Shown: positions 1-11,258, counted from the first letter of the stretch. The stretch: DNA of 64,000 bases from Agriotes lineatus (GCA_940337035.1 OW679203.1:29893495-29957494), one strand, 5' to 3'. The notes: generated by a model from the sequence alone, not told the origin. Numbers and translations are program-made.

Positions 1-1186
1 GTGTGATGGTGCTTATGAGACCAAGTTTTTGCAGCTGCCTCTAGATTTGAGGGTTTCTCAATAAAAACCTCGAAACAATCAATTATCACTGTAGTGCGTA
101 ACTTTAAAACATTTTTAAATGAACTGGGCATGTTCATTTGTATATCCTCTCTGCTTGGCCATTGTATAAAACACTTTAGTCTGCAATAAAGAATTTCGAC
201 AACCCTTTCAAATGTTTGTGCCGCTGTTGTACGGTGGCACTGAAATCTATTGCCCAGATCAGTAAACGCTAAATTTAGCCTTAATTTCATTAAACCTAAC
301 ACTAATTGTTGAAATTTTGTCAAACTGCCTTGTCCTGAAAGGTAAGGCTCTACTACTTTATAGACATTTTCTAAATATACATATTCAGGAAATCCTGTAT
401 AATATAATGTATTACTATCACTATTTTTGAAATAGTCCTGGTCCAACTTATATTTTTTTAATTCCTCCCTTAACGAATCAATTTCTTCATTTGCTTTACG
501 AAGCCCAAATTGAAGCTGCTCGTGGGTGATCTCCGCTGGAACATCAACATCCATACTTTCTTCTACGTCTTCTGGTGGATTAATAGGTATTTGTTTAGTC
601 TGTAATCAATTAAAACTGTAATACCTACTTTCAAATATAAAAAGTATAGCATTCAGATTCAGTACTAACATGCACAAAATCGAGCACTAATACATACCTT
701 AGCATCACGATCTTTCAGTCTTTTAAATCTAACTGTTGATTTCACCTGGAGGGATGTTGTGTGGCCCATACATTTTGTGGGTACCCAATCGGGGTTGTCT
801 TGGTCAAACAAAGAAGCCGGTTTTTCTGAAGAGGAAGTCATTTAAATTACAAATTCGAAATTTTTCGCTACTACTCACTATTTCTTACCAGAATGAAAAT
901 GGAGTGAACATACACGACCTTATTTAAGTTTTGATTCTGTCAAATCGTCTCTCTTGATTGCAGCAATCCATTTTTTTCTCCGGAACTGCAAGAGTTTGGA
1001 AACTTTTCTGCCACTGGTGAAAATTGAAGGAATTCTGTAAAAAATATCAAATCATAATAAAGAAAACAATACAGATCGTGAAATAAACTATTTAATTTAT
1101 ATACTTATTTACCTAAAGAAACGAATCAATGGTGCATCCCTGGCTGCATTACTACCACACTTTACCACCATACAGAACGAAGGCAT
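1..1186 (-). pseudogene. THAP-DDE transposase of ISL2EU-like element, copy A, cut by window edge
   Basis: This is the same gene as at 13663-15238, shifted by 14052, and it is described fully there. Visible here on the minus strand are exon 1 (1113-1186, THAP start), exon 2 (889-1034, rest of the THAP domain), exon 3 (698-825) and the first part of exon 4 (599 down to 1). Exon 4 carries the helix-turn-helix region and the first catalytic Asp in the motif IDCFEVF. The in-frame TAA in the THAP exon lies at 920-922, as in the partner copy. The C-terminal half, with the second Asp and the Glu, would lie left of the window. If the duplication is an assembly artefact, this is not a separate gene. 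Confidence 0.85.
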
Positions 1187-1227
1187 TTTAAAAACTGAAC
1201 AAATAAACACTTATGGCAATAAAAATA

Positions 1228-2003
1228 TTTAAATAATCCTTTGGCAGCCAATTCTAATTAAAAAACGAAATATTTTTGCAAGTACAGCACTCCGAAACTA
1301 CGGTTACCGTAATGTTTACATTACAATTTTAGGTTATTTTACCTCCAACCTCGAATTGTGGTCACGTGATGCACCACGCCTTTTCTTCCTAGAGGTAGTA
1401 AAGTCCACTTGCAAAAAGTTTATAACCATATTTTTGTACAAAGCTCCGAATTTAGGTTATTTGCAGATTTAATATTTATGTGTACATAGTACAAACATTC
1501 CTGTGTAATGTAAAAAATGTGTGTAGGCCCTAACAAGAGCATTAATTGTTCTCTCCTTCCATATTACTGGCTCTTAGAAAATATCAAGACCACGCCCACA
1601 ATACCTAACTGCACATTTAAATAATCCTTTGGCAGCCAATTCTAATTAAAAAACTAAATATTTTTGCAAGTACAGCACTCCGAAACTACGGTTACCGTAA
1701 TGTTTACATTACAATTTTAGGTTATTTTACCTCCAACCTCGAATTGTGGTCACGTGATGCACCACGCCTTTTCTTCCTAGAGGTAGTAAAGTCCACTTGC
1801 AAAAAGTTTATAACCATATTTTTGTACAAAGCTCCGAATTTAGGTTATTTGCAGATTTAATATTTATGTGTACATAGTACAAACATTCCTGTGTAATGTA
1901 AAAAATGTGTGTAGGCCCTAACAAGAGCATTAATTGTTCTCTCCTTTCATATTACTAGCTCTTAGAAAATATCAAGACCACGCCCACAATACCTAACTGC
2001 ACA
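1228..2003. repeat. Tandem duplication, two 388-bp units (copy A)
   Basis: Units 1228-1615 and 1616-2003 are nearly identical and differ at only a few sites, for example AAACGAAAT against AAACTAAAT near the start. They lie just upstream of the transposase start, where the end of the transposon is expected. No ORF is present. They may be subterminal transposon sequence duplicated in tandem. Confidence 0.9.
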
Positions 2004-2049
2004 TAGACCAGGAGTTGATTTATTTGACCTTGGGAAGTGTTCTGCTTTA

Positions 2050-2640
2050 TTATAGAGTTATGATAACTTTATCTACAACCGTACTAAAAGTTTTATTTAA
2101 AATACCAAAATCTGTCACGGAGTTAACGTATCTCTTTCTGAACAAAAATTTGTATTTATGTATCTTAACCTTAAGTATAAGGTCATCAGGTGTTTTATTA
2201 CTTGGTGTTTTTCTACCTCTTTTATCTGGCAGATTAAATGAACCATTTTGGTTTATACTTTTCAAAGCTTCCAATAATTTGAGCAAGTAGGTTTTTTCTC
2301 CTGTGCTGTAAACTTCGATGTATATTGAAATTTGCAATTCACACGATTCACATCTTTTGGAGCTTTGGCTGGTTTCATAAGTACTTTCTTTACTCATATA
2401 AGGCATACATAAACTTCTTTTTTTTAAATATTCTCCCACTTTGCTGGTTCAGCCCTTTTCCAACGTGTATTTTTCTCCGCTATCGGCTCACCACTGTCCG
2501 AACTTCCTTCGTGTTCCAGGACATATTCACTGCCACTGTCAAACTCGTTTTCAATGTTATAACGACACTATAAACTTGCCTCGGCTGCCCATTTTGGCCT
2601 TCAGTTTTACAATCTTAATAATAAAATTCACCACAACACA
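2050..2640 (-). pseudogene. Remnant of an unnamed dispersed TE protein (copy A)
   Basis: The minus strand reads as a broken protein. An upstream acidic stretch (EYVLEHEGSSDSGE) is followed by the pattern TRWKRAEPAKW, then after stops and frameshifts a 129-codon open frame at 2439-2050 with Cys pairs (CESCELQ), a block GEKTYLLKLLEAL and a basic linker LPDKRGRKTPSNK. A basic K/R-R-x-P-x-x-W start, Cys pairs and an RGR linker resemble a multi-copy protein type that I have seen beside insect DNA transposons, but I cannot assign a superfamily or function. At least two stops break it near 2420-2450. The partner copy is at 16102-16692. Confidence 0.4.
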
Positions 2641-2680
2641 AATTGACCAACAATGCATTAAGTAAACTTTCAACTAGTAT

Positions 2681-3040
2681 CCAATGACAGCAAAAACTGG
2701 CCAAATCGACTTGATCCGTTTAGTTTGTAACAAGCATTGCATACTATACTACTGACAGCAAAAACTAGCTAAGCCGACTTGGTCAATTTTGCTTGTAGTA
2801 AGAATCTCTTTATTGCCATGGTCACTATGAGCAGGCTGAATTACACAAGTTTAAGATAGATATAACTGCACAGCGACGCCTATAATTGGCCTAACGGCTG
2901 TTGGCTGAGTGAGAATTAAATTAAATTAAATATATGACTTGGTCAACTTTCTGGTAGTGTAAATCACTTTTATTAGTGACTTGGTCATATTAACTCAAAA
3001 CTTCAAAATATTGACTTGGTCAGTTTTTGCAGTAAGCCCA
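2681..3040. repeat. Cluster of short degenerate repeats around GACTTGGTCA (copy A)
   Basis: The motif GACTTGGTCA, or a one-base variant, recurs near 2708, 2774, 2935, 2978 and 3012. GACAGCAAAAACT precedes it near 2685 and 2753. Near 3020 the complement, GGTCAGTTTTTGC, appears in inverted order. This looks like overlapping inverted ends of a small DNA element. No element boundary could be fixed. Confidence 0.45.
2867..2911 (+). repeat. Retroelement 3' end, 45-bp unit, forward (copy A)
   Basis: The 45 bases match the reverse complement of 6529-6573 with one mismatch. Each copy is followed, in its own direction, by an A/T simple tail (AAATTAAATTAAA here, ATAAATAAATAAATA there). A conserved end plus a simple-sequence tail is typical of the 3' end of a non-LTR retrotransposon or SINE. 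The partner pair is 16919-16963 and 20581-20625. Confidence 0.6.
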
Positions 3041-3253
3041 CAATATGTTGCTAAACAACACTTTTAGTTCCTAGGTTTGACAGTTATTTATGATACTCAT
3101 TTTCACGAGCAGTATGTTAATTATTTAAAATTCTGAGTATTTTGTACTTTTCTCAGTTGCTGAAAAAAGTCGTTACAATTTAATGTGAAAACGGTAATCA
3201 CGACTTGGAAATCTTTACTCACGTTCACTCACATTCATGGCTAATGTTCCCGA

Positions 3254-3966
3254 TTGTATACTATGTATTATAAGGTCATTCTCACAGTTTGCACTTTTGT
3301 ATTAAGTATTGACTCTATCTTGTCAGCGAGCAGGCAGATTATTGCCGGGTATCCACAAGGATCTGTATTAGGTCCTATATTATTTCATATATTCGTATAC
3401 GATTTACCGGCGCTTCTCAACTCAAATGTTGCTAAGTATGCTGATGATACAGTTCTAATAACACAATGCTATGATATACCTTCAGCAACTCAGAAACTTC
3501 AAAATAGAACCGATCTACTTAGTAACTGGTTCAAAAGATGATGTATTAACGTAAACCCTGTTAAAGGAAAAACTAAAATTTTTACATTACGAAGACTACT
3601 TAAACCACCCAATATCATTCTTTTTGGCCAAAAAATCGAACGGAACCCTGCAGAAAGCACCGTCAAATACCTGGAAATTTATTTAAGCAAGAAACTTACA
3701 TGGTGCACTCGCATTTTAAGAAGTTAAAAGAACGATATGTAAGACTCTGAATGTTGTACCTAATTTTCAACAGAAACTTGACGCTGAAACAGGAATGTGG
3801 TATTCTGATTTACGAATTTATACTAACATCGATAATCACGTACGCCTGCCAAGTCTGGGCAGTGGCATCCAATACGCAGTTAAAGAAGCTTCAAAATAAG
3901 GTACTGCGGATTAAAAATATTCGGCTACATCAAGAAGCCAGTCTGCCTACTGCAAAAATTCACTAA
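3254..3966 (+). pseudogene. Jockey-type reverse transcriptase fragment (copy A)
   Basis: Three open pieces in successive frames read as the middle and end of a Jockey-clade RT. The first contains PQGSVLGPILFHIF (RT block with the conserved PQGS) and KYADDTVLI (catalytic YADD), ending at a TGA at 3541. The next piece keeps VKYLEIYLSKKLTW, the usual block after the palm. The last (3751-3966) holds TYACQVWAVAS and LKKLQNKVLR, typical of the thumb/C-terminus. Stops and frameshifts separate the pieces, and the endonuclease and 5' part are absent, so this is a dead 5'-truncated copy. The partner copy is 17306-18018. Confidence 0.8.
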
Positions 3967-6500
3967 AATCTTGCGAAAAAGTAGTTCAGTAACATAAACA
4001 AGTGCACTAGTGGGAGAATGTATACCACTGGAAGAAGAGTTGTACATACTAGACTCAAAAACAGACTTCTTCGGGATACACTTTCCTCATCTCAAAGTAG
4101 CTCTGTCAGTAGTCATTAGATAAAACAGAGTAACAGTGAGGTGTAATCAGTAAAACAATCTAGCGAACTTACATTACAAAACCAAACAAAGCAGTAATGG
4201 TACAGCCATTAACTATTTTACTGACACCTTAATATATGTAGGTAGTTATAACAGCGATGTCTAGCAAAATAACACCGAGCTGGCTATATTCATTTAAAAA
4301 ACAATTTCTGGAAACTACAAGTTGAGCGATTTAGAGCCAGGAATTCAACAAAGGGAACGGCAGCGTCATTGAGTAACGCAATAGCGAATGCATCGCTGTG
4401 CAGAGCTGCGAGAGCCAAGTCCAAGCATTGCGCAACTAGTATTCATTAGTCATCACTACAGGCGAGTTCAGAAGACTTTATATCAATTTTAAATAAAGTT
4501 AGCATAATGTCTCTGTATGACGGGATTCAACAATGATAGAAGGCGAAGAAGACTGCGCACTGATATTTAACTTCTTCAAGGAGAGAGAATGTGAGGTCCA
4601 GTAATTCATATCCTTGCAAATGATATAAGAACTCATCAAAGCGATCAGTTCTCATTTGAACGGTACAATTTGCTTTAATAACAAAGATGTAATTTCTTAT
4701 ATAACCCGCTTCCAATTTTGCGGTTTTGTATATGCTATTAATACTTACACCTTGCATAAAAACTATTTAAGGATATTATAAAAAAACATGGAAAACCGAG
4801 CTACTATCTAATCAGCTGCAACCTCTTCCTCATCCAATTTGACGATTTCTATTCGCAGTTTTTTGTAATTCGATAAAACACCACCACTCATTCACTAGTC
4901 TGGAATTGGCAATCAACTTCTGCTTAATTATTTATCCCCAACTATTTGCGTGTTTTGCAATTAGCTTTTTCATACCAACCTGTCCGTGAGATGAACAAGC
5001 GATGTGGCACGTTCCTTCCCACTGAGTTAGATATTTACATTTAGAATACAAATTACTACTTACGTTTTGTAGTTACATTTACTCCATGAATTTTCTTTAT
5101 CGAATTTTCAAGCCTCTGATAACTCCAGCTAATTGGAAATGCGGATTAAATTAAAATATGCCGCGGCACCGCTGCGATCCCGAGCAACTCTAGACCTAAA
5201 TCATGTTTCGGAGGCGGCGTAAACATGACAGTCGGCACAACGTCGTTGTAAATTCACCGGTACGTATCATGATGCTTCAAAAATGAGCTCCTCGTGTACC
5301 CATTAAAATAAGACATCATTGTGCGAGTTTTTCTTGCGTTTGGATCACAGTAGCGATTACACGAGGGAGCAGTCCAATTTTCTTGGAAGTCGAGTAATTT
5401 ACGCCCCAGTCGAGAATTTGTCGCGTAGAGAATACCTGGGAAGCTTTTAGGCGCTTTCGCACCTTTTATGTTTATTTACAACGTTCCATTTTTAGGACGG
5501 CTTCATTGAAATGGGTTTAACAGGAAATTGAAAGAATGGCCTTGCGAACGGCACTGTAAGTTTACAAGCTTTGGGAGTTTGTAAACCTCAATTTTTATAA
5601 CTTACTGGCCTGTGTGTGCTTCAATTTAACTTAAGGCTTTCTGTTTCTGTTCGCAGAATTTTTAACATCATCTTTTTGCATAAAATGTTCCAAAGTTGCA
5701 TGCTTTTCTGTTTTAGAAAATAAAGTCGTTGCTTCCTTTTCAACCAATAAATGGCAGATTTCATTTGTTGGTTGAAAGTTTTGGTAGCTCTAGTGAGCAT
5801 TTTCACTTAGTTCAAAATTTTTATGATTTTTATACCTTTCTTCAGACATATTCTGCATTTTCTTCTGCGCTCTCCTTTTCTTCCTGTAAGATATACCTTT
5901 CCCATGACTTCATCTACATTGTCTTTACGATTGTACTGGCCTTCTTTTTTGTCTTCTTCCGATTTGACGCCATTTTGTTATTTTATTTATCCATTTGCTA
6001 CTAGTTACTCTTCTTACATACCCTGATAATAATAGTTCTGTATTCTATAGACAGGGTTATTCAATATCAATGCTTACATTGTTTTTTGTTATACGTTGAT
6101 TATTATGTTACCTGGATCAAAACATTACAAATATTAATCAGAATTAAAAATTACATTTCCCTAATTTAACCAACCTTGTATCTCTTGCCGCTTTTGAAAT
6201 CCTAATAGTGAGCGTCGCAATAGAAACACTCTACAACTGTCTTGTAAACTATTAATTTATTATTCTTGCACTTCTTGCTATACCACAGCATCTTCTCCGA
6301 TATTTCGTTTTCAGACTTCCGCATCATACATCATTATAGTTTGTTCTCGATTGCGCATTAACTTTCCCATTCTTCGTATGCTATATTGGCTAACCTCGTT
6401 CTAGAGATCCGATAGCTTGCTTTTGAGATCACCGAACTCGTTTGGCGACCTTCAACTTGTACGAGACAAATTATCGATCCGTTGTTAGGACGTAACTAGG
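3967..6500. other. Anonymous AT-rich DNA (copy A)
   Basis: I see no recognisable gene. The short ORFs at 4527-4757 and 5621-6026 show no family motif, have opposing-frame shadows and are probably chance. The first few hundred bases may be the 3' part of the Jockey remnant. The partner region is 18019-20552. Confidence 0.5.
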
Positions 6501-6528
6501 TGATTTTATCTATTTATTTATTTATATC

Positions 6529-6573
6529 GCACTCAGCCAACAGCCGTTAGGTCAATTATAGGCGTCGCTGTGC
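6529..6573 (-). repeat. Retroelement 3' end, 45-bp unit, reverse (copy A)
   Basis: Inverted mate of 2867-2911, one mismatch in 45, with the (ATAAATA)n tail at 6510-6528. It marks a second insertion of the same retroelement in the opposite orientation. Confidence 0.6.
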
Positions 6574-7138
6574 ATTTTTTGATGTCAATTGGTTGTAGGT
6601 ATTTTGTTAAATGCGCCCTTGACTTCGTTTTCTCTTGTCAGAGCCTCCCAAGCCGATCGCACTCAATATTTCGTTGTTGACCTTCGCCATAGTTTGGGGC
6701 TAGTGGACAGAGACTGGTGAGGACAAAATAGTGTCCCTTGGTTTACTCGCGTTATCGCGGATATTTATGGATTAATTGAATGTTTGAGTTCTGTTTACCC
6801 ATCGCACTTGATTGCGGGTGGTGGATCGACACTTTATTTCGTTTATTATTGTAATTAGGCACTCCCGTTACACACCCGGCCTGAAGTTGTTAAAGGTTGA
6901 GCTGCTAATTTGAGGGCCGATTCGCAAAGCCATTACTGAGGTCATCTTGTTAAGTGGAAGCTTTTGGTGGCGGAGTCGTCGAAGTCCTCGAGCTCCATAG
7001 CTGATTTCTAGAATCCTTCACCAAGGCTGTGTCGTATATCCGACAGCTTTTCTTGGTAGTTAAATTTTATGGAGTATTCCGGTTGTGTGTCTAAACACAA
7101 TACTGTGTTGTTCAACGTAAACCCAAACGTTTGCAAAT
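6574..7138 (-). other. Possible LTR edge read on the minus strand (copy A)
   Basis: On the minus strand a segment starting TGTAACGGGAGTGCC near 6865 resembles the start of an LTR, preceded by a long open Ser/Thr/Pro-rich stretch (from about 7060 downward) that could be the end of a polyprotein. No second LTR or primer-binding site is visible. This is a weak call. Partner near 20917. Confidence 0.2.
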
Positions 7139-7238
7139 NNNNNNNNNNNNNNNNNNNNNNNNNNNNNNNNNNNNNNNNNNNNNNNNNNNNNNNNNNNNNN
7201 NNNNNNNNNNNNNNNNNNNNNNNNNNNNNNNNNNNNNN
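7139..7238. other. Assembly gap, 100 N
   Basis: Exactly 100 ambiguous bases, the usual placeholder for a gap of unknown size. The left flank ends in the duplicated segment. The right flank starts unrelated sequence. Confidence 0.99.
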
Positions 7239-7427
7239 ATTATAAGTATACTAGCTGAAACCCGCGGCATATGCCGCATTTAAAATATACGACGAATCTA
7301 ATAACTTTTGTTGCACTAAAGAAAGTTTTAAAAGCACGTTACAGATTGGAAATATTTGGATAGCCTCCAGGCCACTTTCTTCCTACATATTGGATACGCC
7401 GATACTGCTGAATTGAATAGTGTCTTC

Positions 7428-8114
7428 TTTTTACTTCCTTTTACGATAAAGGAAGTATTGGATTCACCCCAAAAATTCGAAATTGAGTTTTCAACAGATC
7501 TTCACGTTTTAGGGTCCCCTGATCCCAAAAAACATATTTTTTTTCATTGGTCTGTGTGTCTGTCTGTCTGTGTGTCTGTCTGTCTGTCTGTGAACAGAAT
7601 ATCTCAAAAACGAAAAGAGGTATGGCGTTGAAACTTCATATATAAGTTTTGTGTACTATGTAGATGAGACAGCAAGCTTTTGAAGAAAATCGCATAACCG
7701 GAAGTAGGTGTTTACTCTTGTGATTTTTCAGTTTTTTTCGATTTTTTCAAAAACGGCTCTAACGATTTTTTTCAAACTTTACATTTTTATTACATTTTTA
7801 ATGTGCATTGACGTGAAATAGGTGATTTTCCAGTTGAAAACTTCTAAAGTGGGTTTCTTTTGTTTTTTTTAAATTTTTTTTATTAACTCCTATTTTAAAT
7901 GGAACACCCGGTATATTATTACATTTTTGAATTCTGCTTAAGATTTTAGAGAAAATTTGTCTCTTCAACTAACGCTCTATTTTGTACCGTTTTTGTAGAA
8001 TTCGTAATTTTTGAAAATTTTTGACAAATGCTTAAAAATTAAAAATTAAATTTTTGACTAATTATATGATCACTGTAAAAGGAAGTTGTGTGAGTGTATC
8101 ACACCAGATTTTTT
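7428..8114. repeat. Dispersed non-autonomous repeat, copy 1
   Basis: This segment aligns along its length with 10574-11258. Shared parts in order: TTTTTACTTCC with the short hairpin CTTCCTTTTACGATAAAGGAAG, a (GTCT)n tract, a block starting GAACAGAATATCTC, A/T-rich middle sequence, then GTAAAAGGAAGTTGTG and a CACACCAGATTTTT end. The CTTCCTTTTAC start and GTAAAAGGAAG near the end are complementary, so the ends are partly inverted. There is no coding capacity. I cannot name the superfamily. Confidence 0.75.
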
Positions 8115-8943
8115 CTGTTCAGTATTAAATGCCTAGAGAAATAATAAACCGTTGGTATAGAATGAAATGTCCCTAAGACAGAAAGAGAACTGAATGTCAG
8201 CGCCTCTAGTGGGCGGGAAGTTCATTTTGGCGGGAAATTGAAAATACATTTCTGGTAATATTTTACTATACTGTTTATTGAAATTTGATATTTGATAACC
8301 TAGCATGAGACAATCAGTGATAATCATAGAAATCCATAAATCATCGTATTGGTCCATGCTGGTTTATCAAGATCGTTTTCACATGGCAGCTTTGGTTTTC
8401 ACTTCCTTGGGTACTGATATTAACAATTTGTGACCAAGGTATAATTACTCGACGCTATTCTTGGGCTAAAAGTCAACAAAAGAAAAACAACGACATAATA
8501 TAATAGTTGATTTATTGTCCAACAAAAAAATCTCCATTTATAGGACACTTAACAACTACAAAAATAATTACATAATTTGGTGCACAAATAATAGGTATAA
8601 ATATATAAATTTAGGCATAACAAGTTTGGCTCCAATGAGGAAGTCATCGCAGCTACGGAGGCGTTTTTGGAGGGACAACCGTCCCACTTCTATTTCGAGG
8701 CGTTAAGAAAACTGGAGAAGCGTTGTGCTAAATGTGTTAGCTTGAGGGGGAAGTACGTTGAATAAAATGTTTCATATTTCGCTAGCACGTTTCTTTCTAT
8801 TTAAAGCCTGGAACTTTTCAGCACATCCTCGTACTAGATAAGCTGTCTTAAAGCAGCATATTTTATCGTAGGTAAACTAAGGTCAAGAGTTTCCCAACAT
8901 TTTGAGGTAAGCTGTATTTTGTCTCAAACTGTTGCAAATTTAC

Positions 8944-9289
8944 CTGTTTGTAATATTGGTGTTTGAGGACGAGGTGTTATACTCTCTGCCTCAGTGTTCA
9001 ATACTGCACCTGGTGTAATACAAGCAAACTCCATAGTTTCCCCAGGATGCTCTAATCGAAGTACTGCCGTAGGCCTTGCCCCTAGCTGGGGCTCAAGAAT
9101 TTCACCCTGCGGGATGCTATGTGAATATTCTCGTTCGATCTGGGGCATAACTGCTAGGAAAAAATAGCATGCCACATTCAGCTACTTAAAAAAATAACCT
9201 TAACTCACCTGGCATACTGGTTGAAAAATCTGCAGTAAGATGTTGTGCCACTTCTATCAGGGATGAACTTTGTTGCTCTGCAACTACCC
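8944..9289 (-). pseudogene. Two candidate downstream exons of the P-type element
   Basis: On the minus strand an open stretch (about 9289-9209, SSLIEVAQHLTADF) ends at a good donor (CCAG then GTGAGT). A typical acceptor (CTAGCAG) then opens 9150-8944, which reads MPQIEREYSHSIPQG through LRLEHPGETMEF to PRPQTPILQT and ends at another donor-like GTAAAT. The reading frame is consistent across each exon. Low-complexity linkers of this sort often join a THAP domain to the catalytic core. No catalytic motif follows, because the element ends at 8132. These are inferred exons, with no homology recognised for the segment itself. Confidence 0.45.
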
Positions 9290-9326
9290 CAAAAAAACTA
9301 CCTACATGCGTTATGTATACACCTAC

Positions 9327-9592
9327 CTAACTGGCAAAAATAGTTTTGGTAACGCTGTTCTTTTTACAACATTATTTGGGCCAAAATCTTCTTTGACAAA
9401 ATGTTTGTCGCATACCCGAAAGTTATCGTAAACATAGTTTTTATTGAGGGTAAAAAGCTTTCTGTTACCAATTGTATGCAACCACTTGGAGTATAATTCA
9501 GGGTTTTTTTCAGGATGTATAAATCGATGTCAACCGTGGTTCCTCTCAGGGATGCAGTTTGGCACGCAGCAGTTAATTTTAACCATTTTAAA
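9327..9592 (-). pseudogene. THAP zinc-finger exon of the P-type element, with a stop
   Basis: Read on the minus strand, the C2CH THAP pattern is visible: CCVPNC near the start, then HPEKNPELYSKW with the invariant Trp, a run to FRVCDKHF giving the last Cys and His, then DFGPNNVV and a Pro-rich end (ALPKLFLP). An in-frame TGA lies at 9530-9532, just before HRFIHPEK. THAP domains bind the transposon ends in P transposases. A plausible splice site follows the Pro-rich end. A longer open frame at 9624-9364 is a shadow in another frame. The stop means that no full THAP is made from this copy unless the exon is skipped. Confidence 0.7.
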
Positions 9593-9830
9593 TTGGTTAA
9601 GAACCTGGAGAAATAATAAACCAAGTCTTATTTCTCTAGGGGTAAGAATAATGACTGACAGGAGAGCGATGTCCGGTAAATAATATAGATCACTGCAAGG
9701 CAAACTCTACAAGTGGCGCCATCTGATCGGCCGGGAAGTGCGGCTCTTTGAGCAACCATGACTGTCCTCACTTTTACCCATACTGTTTTCATTCTATACC
9801 AACGGTTTATTATTTCTCTAGGATTAAATG

Positions 9831-10240
9831 CTAATTACTGTTACAATGCTATAAATCCAGTTAGTGGAAATGTCACTGGGACAGTTTCTAAAAACTAAAT
9901 TCCTGGAATTTGCTGATCTCTAAAAGCACTATATTTAGACAAACCTACAATTTTCTGAAAATAGGGACAATTAAGTACTTATCTGCTTTTGAAATATCCC
10001 AAATATAAAGGAAATATTATGTTTTATTGTTATGATGGATAATTTGTATACGTATTTAAGTGTCTAATTCCTATTCCAAAAACTCAGGTAATCAACCCCA
10101 CTTGTAAAACAACCTGATATCAGCAACATTATTGCTTAAAGTTCTTGGTGTTCAGTCGCTTTTGTAATTTTGTCTTGGTATATTGTTTATTTGGCTTGGT
10201 GTCTTGTTCTTATAAGTGGTGTGTGAATCAACATTAGGGC
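9831..10240. other. Anonymous AT-rich DNA
   Basis: No ORF, repeat or RNA signal recognised between the P-type element and the hAT fragment. Confidence 0.5.
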
Positions 10241-10243
10241 GAC

Positions 10244-10560
10244 CACCCGTCCCGATTTACCCGGGACAGTCCCGTGTTTGATGACCAATGTTCCGGTCCC
10301 GAGTTGGTATCGCCCGGGACATAACATTTCCCGATAGAGGGTAAATTTATTTCCCCCCTTTATTTCATGTATTACGACTTCATTTCGTCAGCAAAAGCAA
10401 TAGCTGACAAAATTTTTTAGCTCTTTGAAAAAGCACAATCTTCCAAGTAATAGAATATCAGCATTGTCTGCAGATAATGCAGCCGTAAATTTTGGAAAAC
10501 AGAACTCCGTCTTTAAAATACTATCTCTCGAAAATGATAAACTCTTAGCTGCACATTGTC
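10244..10560 (+). pseudogene. hAT transposon fragment: 5' end plus transposase piece
   Basis: The segment opens with AGGGCGACCACCCGTCCCG and nearby GGGACAGTCCCG, which resembles the inverted end of hAT elements of the ZBED type. About 180 bp further, one frame reads LKKHNLPSNRISALSADNAA followed by VNFGKQNSVFKIL and LLAAHCPRF. The S-x-D-N-A-x-V-N-F-G block is the second catalytic Asp region of hAT transposases. The frame then stops at the start of the dispersed repeat copy 2. The N-terminal zinc finger, most of the catalytic core and the dimerisation domain are missing, so this is a deletion relic. Confidence 0.6.
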
Positions 10561-10573
10561 CAAGATTTTAAGA

Positions 10574-11258
10574 TTTTTACTTCCTCTTACGAAAGGAAGT
10601 ATTGGGTTCACCCCAAAAATTCTAAATTGAGTTTTCCACAGATTTAAAGTCCCCTGAACCCAAAATACATATTTTTGTTCATTGGTCTGTCATTCTGTCT
10701 GTGTATGTCTGTCTGTCTGTGAACAGAATATCTCAAAAACGAAAAGAGATATGGCGTTGAAACTTCATAAATAAGTTTTGTGTACTATCTAGATGCGACA
10801 GCAAGCTTTTGAAGAAAATTTTTCAAAAACAACTCTTAAAACGATTTTTTTCAAACTTTACATGTTTATTACATTTTTAATTTATATTGATGAAAGATAG
10901 GTGATTTTCCAGTTGAATACCTCCAACGATTTTTTTTAAACTTTACATTTTTAATGTGTATTGATGTGAAATAGGTGATTTTCCAGTTGAATACTTCTAA
11001 AGTGGGTTTCTTTTGTTTTTTTTTGCTATTTTTTTTATTAACTCCCATTTTAAATAAAACACCCGGTATATTATTACATTTTTGAATTCACCTTAAAATT
11101 CTAGAGAAAATTTGTCTCTTCAACTAACGCTCTATTTTGTACCGTTTTTGTAGTATTTGTAATTTTTGACAAATGGTTAAAAATTAAAAATGAAATTTTT
11201 GACTAATTATAAGAACACTGTAAAAGGAAGTTGTGTGAGTGTATCACACCAGATTTTT
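10574..11258. repeat. Dispersed non-autonomous repeat, copy 2
   Basis: Aligns with 7428-8114 (hairpin start, GTCTGTCTGTCT tract, GTAAAAGGAAGTTGTG end, CACACCAGATTTTT). The copy differs by small indels and by one internal duplication near 10860-10990, where the block ACGATTTTTTTCAAACTTTAC recurs as a variant. It lies between the hAT fragment and the nuclease gene, as if inserted at the junction. Confidence 0.75.

Larger units (their letters stand above)
1..7138. repeat. Copy A of a 7.1-kb exact duplication (partner 14053-21190)
   Basis: Every stretch I compared, and every translated frame, is identical to 14053-21190 at a constant offset of 14052. The copy begins at the first base of the window, so its left limit is unknown. 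It stops at base 7138, the last base before a run of N. Identity through AT-rich non-coding DNA, with no visible difference, is more than expected of an old segmental duplication. Ending at a gap suggests an unmerged contig overlap. A very recent real duplication is the alternative. Confidence 0.93.
8132..9822 (-). mobile_element. P-superfamily DNA transposon, internally decayed, with perfect ends
   Basis: The two ends are a perfect 36-bp inverted repeat (8132-8167 and 9787-9822) starting CCTAGAGAAATAATAAACC. The flanks carry an exact 8-bp duplication, ATTAAATG (8124-8131 and 9823-9830). Eight-base target duplications together with a THAP-domain coding exon inside (see 9327-9592) fit the P-element superfamily; hAT also makes 8 bp but does not usually encode THAP. 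The 1691-bp element lacks the catalytic part of a transposase, so it would need one supplied in trans. A second near-terminal palindrome, GGAGAAATAATAAACC then ATTTCTCTAGGGG, sits at 9609-9642. Perfect ends and target duplication suggest recent movement. Confidence 0.8.

Noticed and set aside
7140..7238. CRISPR array or tandem array across the gap
   Set aside because: The N run hides sequence; nothing on either flank is repeat-spacer-like.
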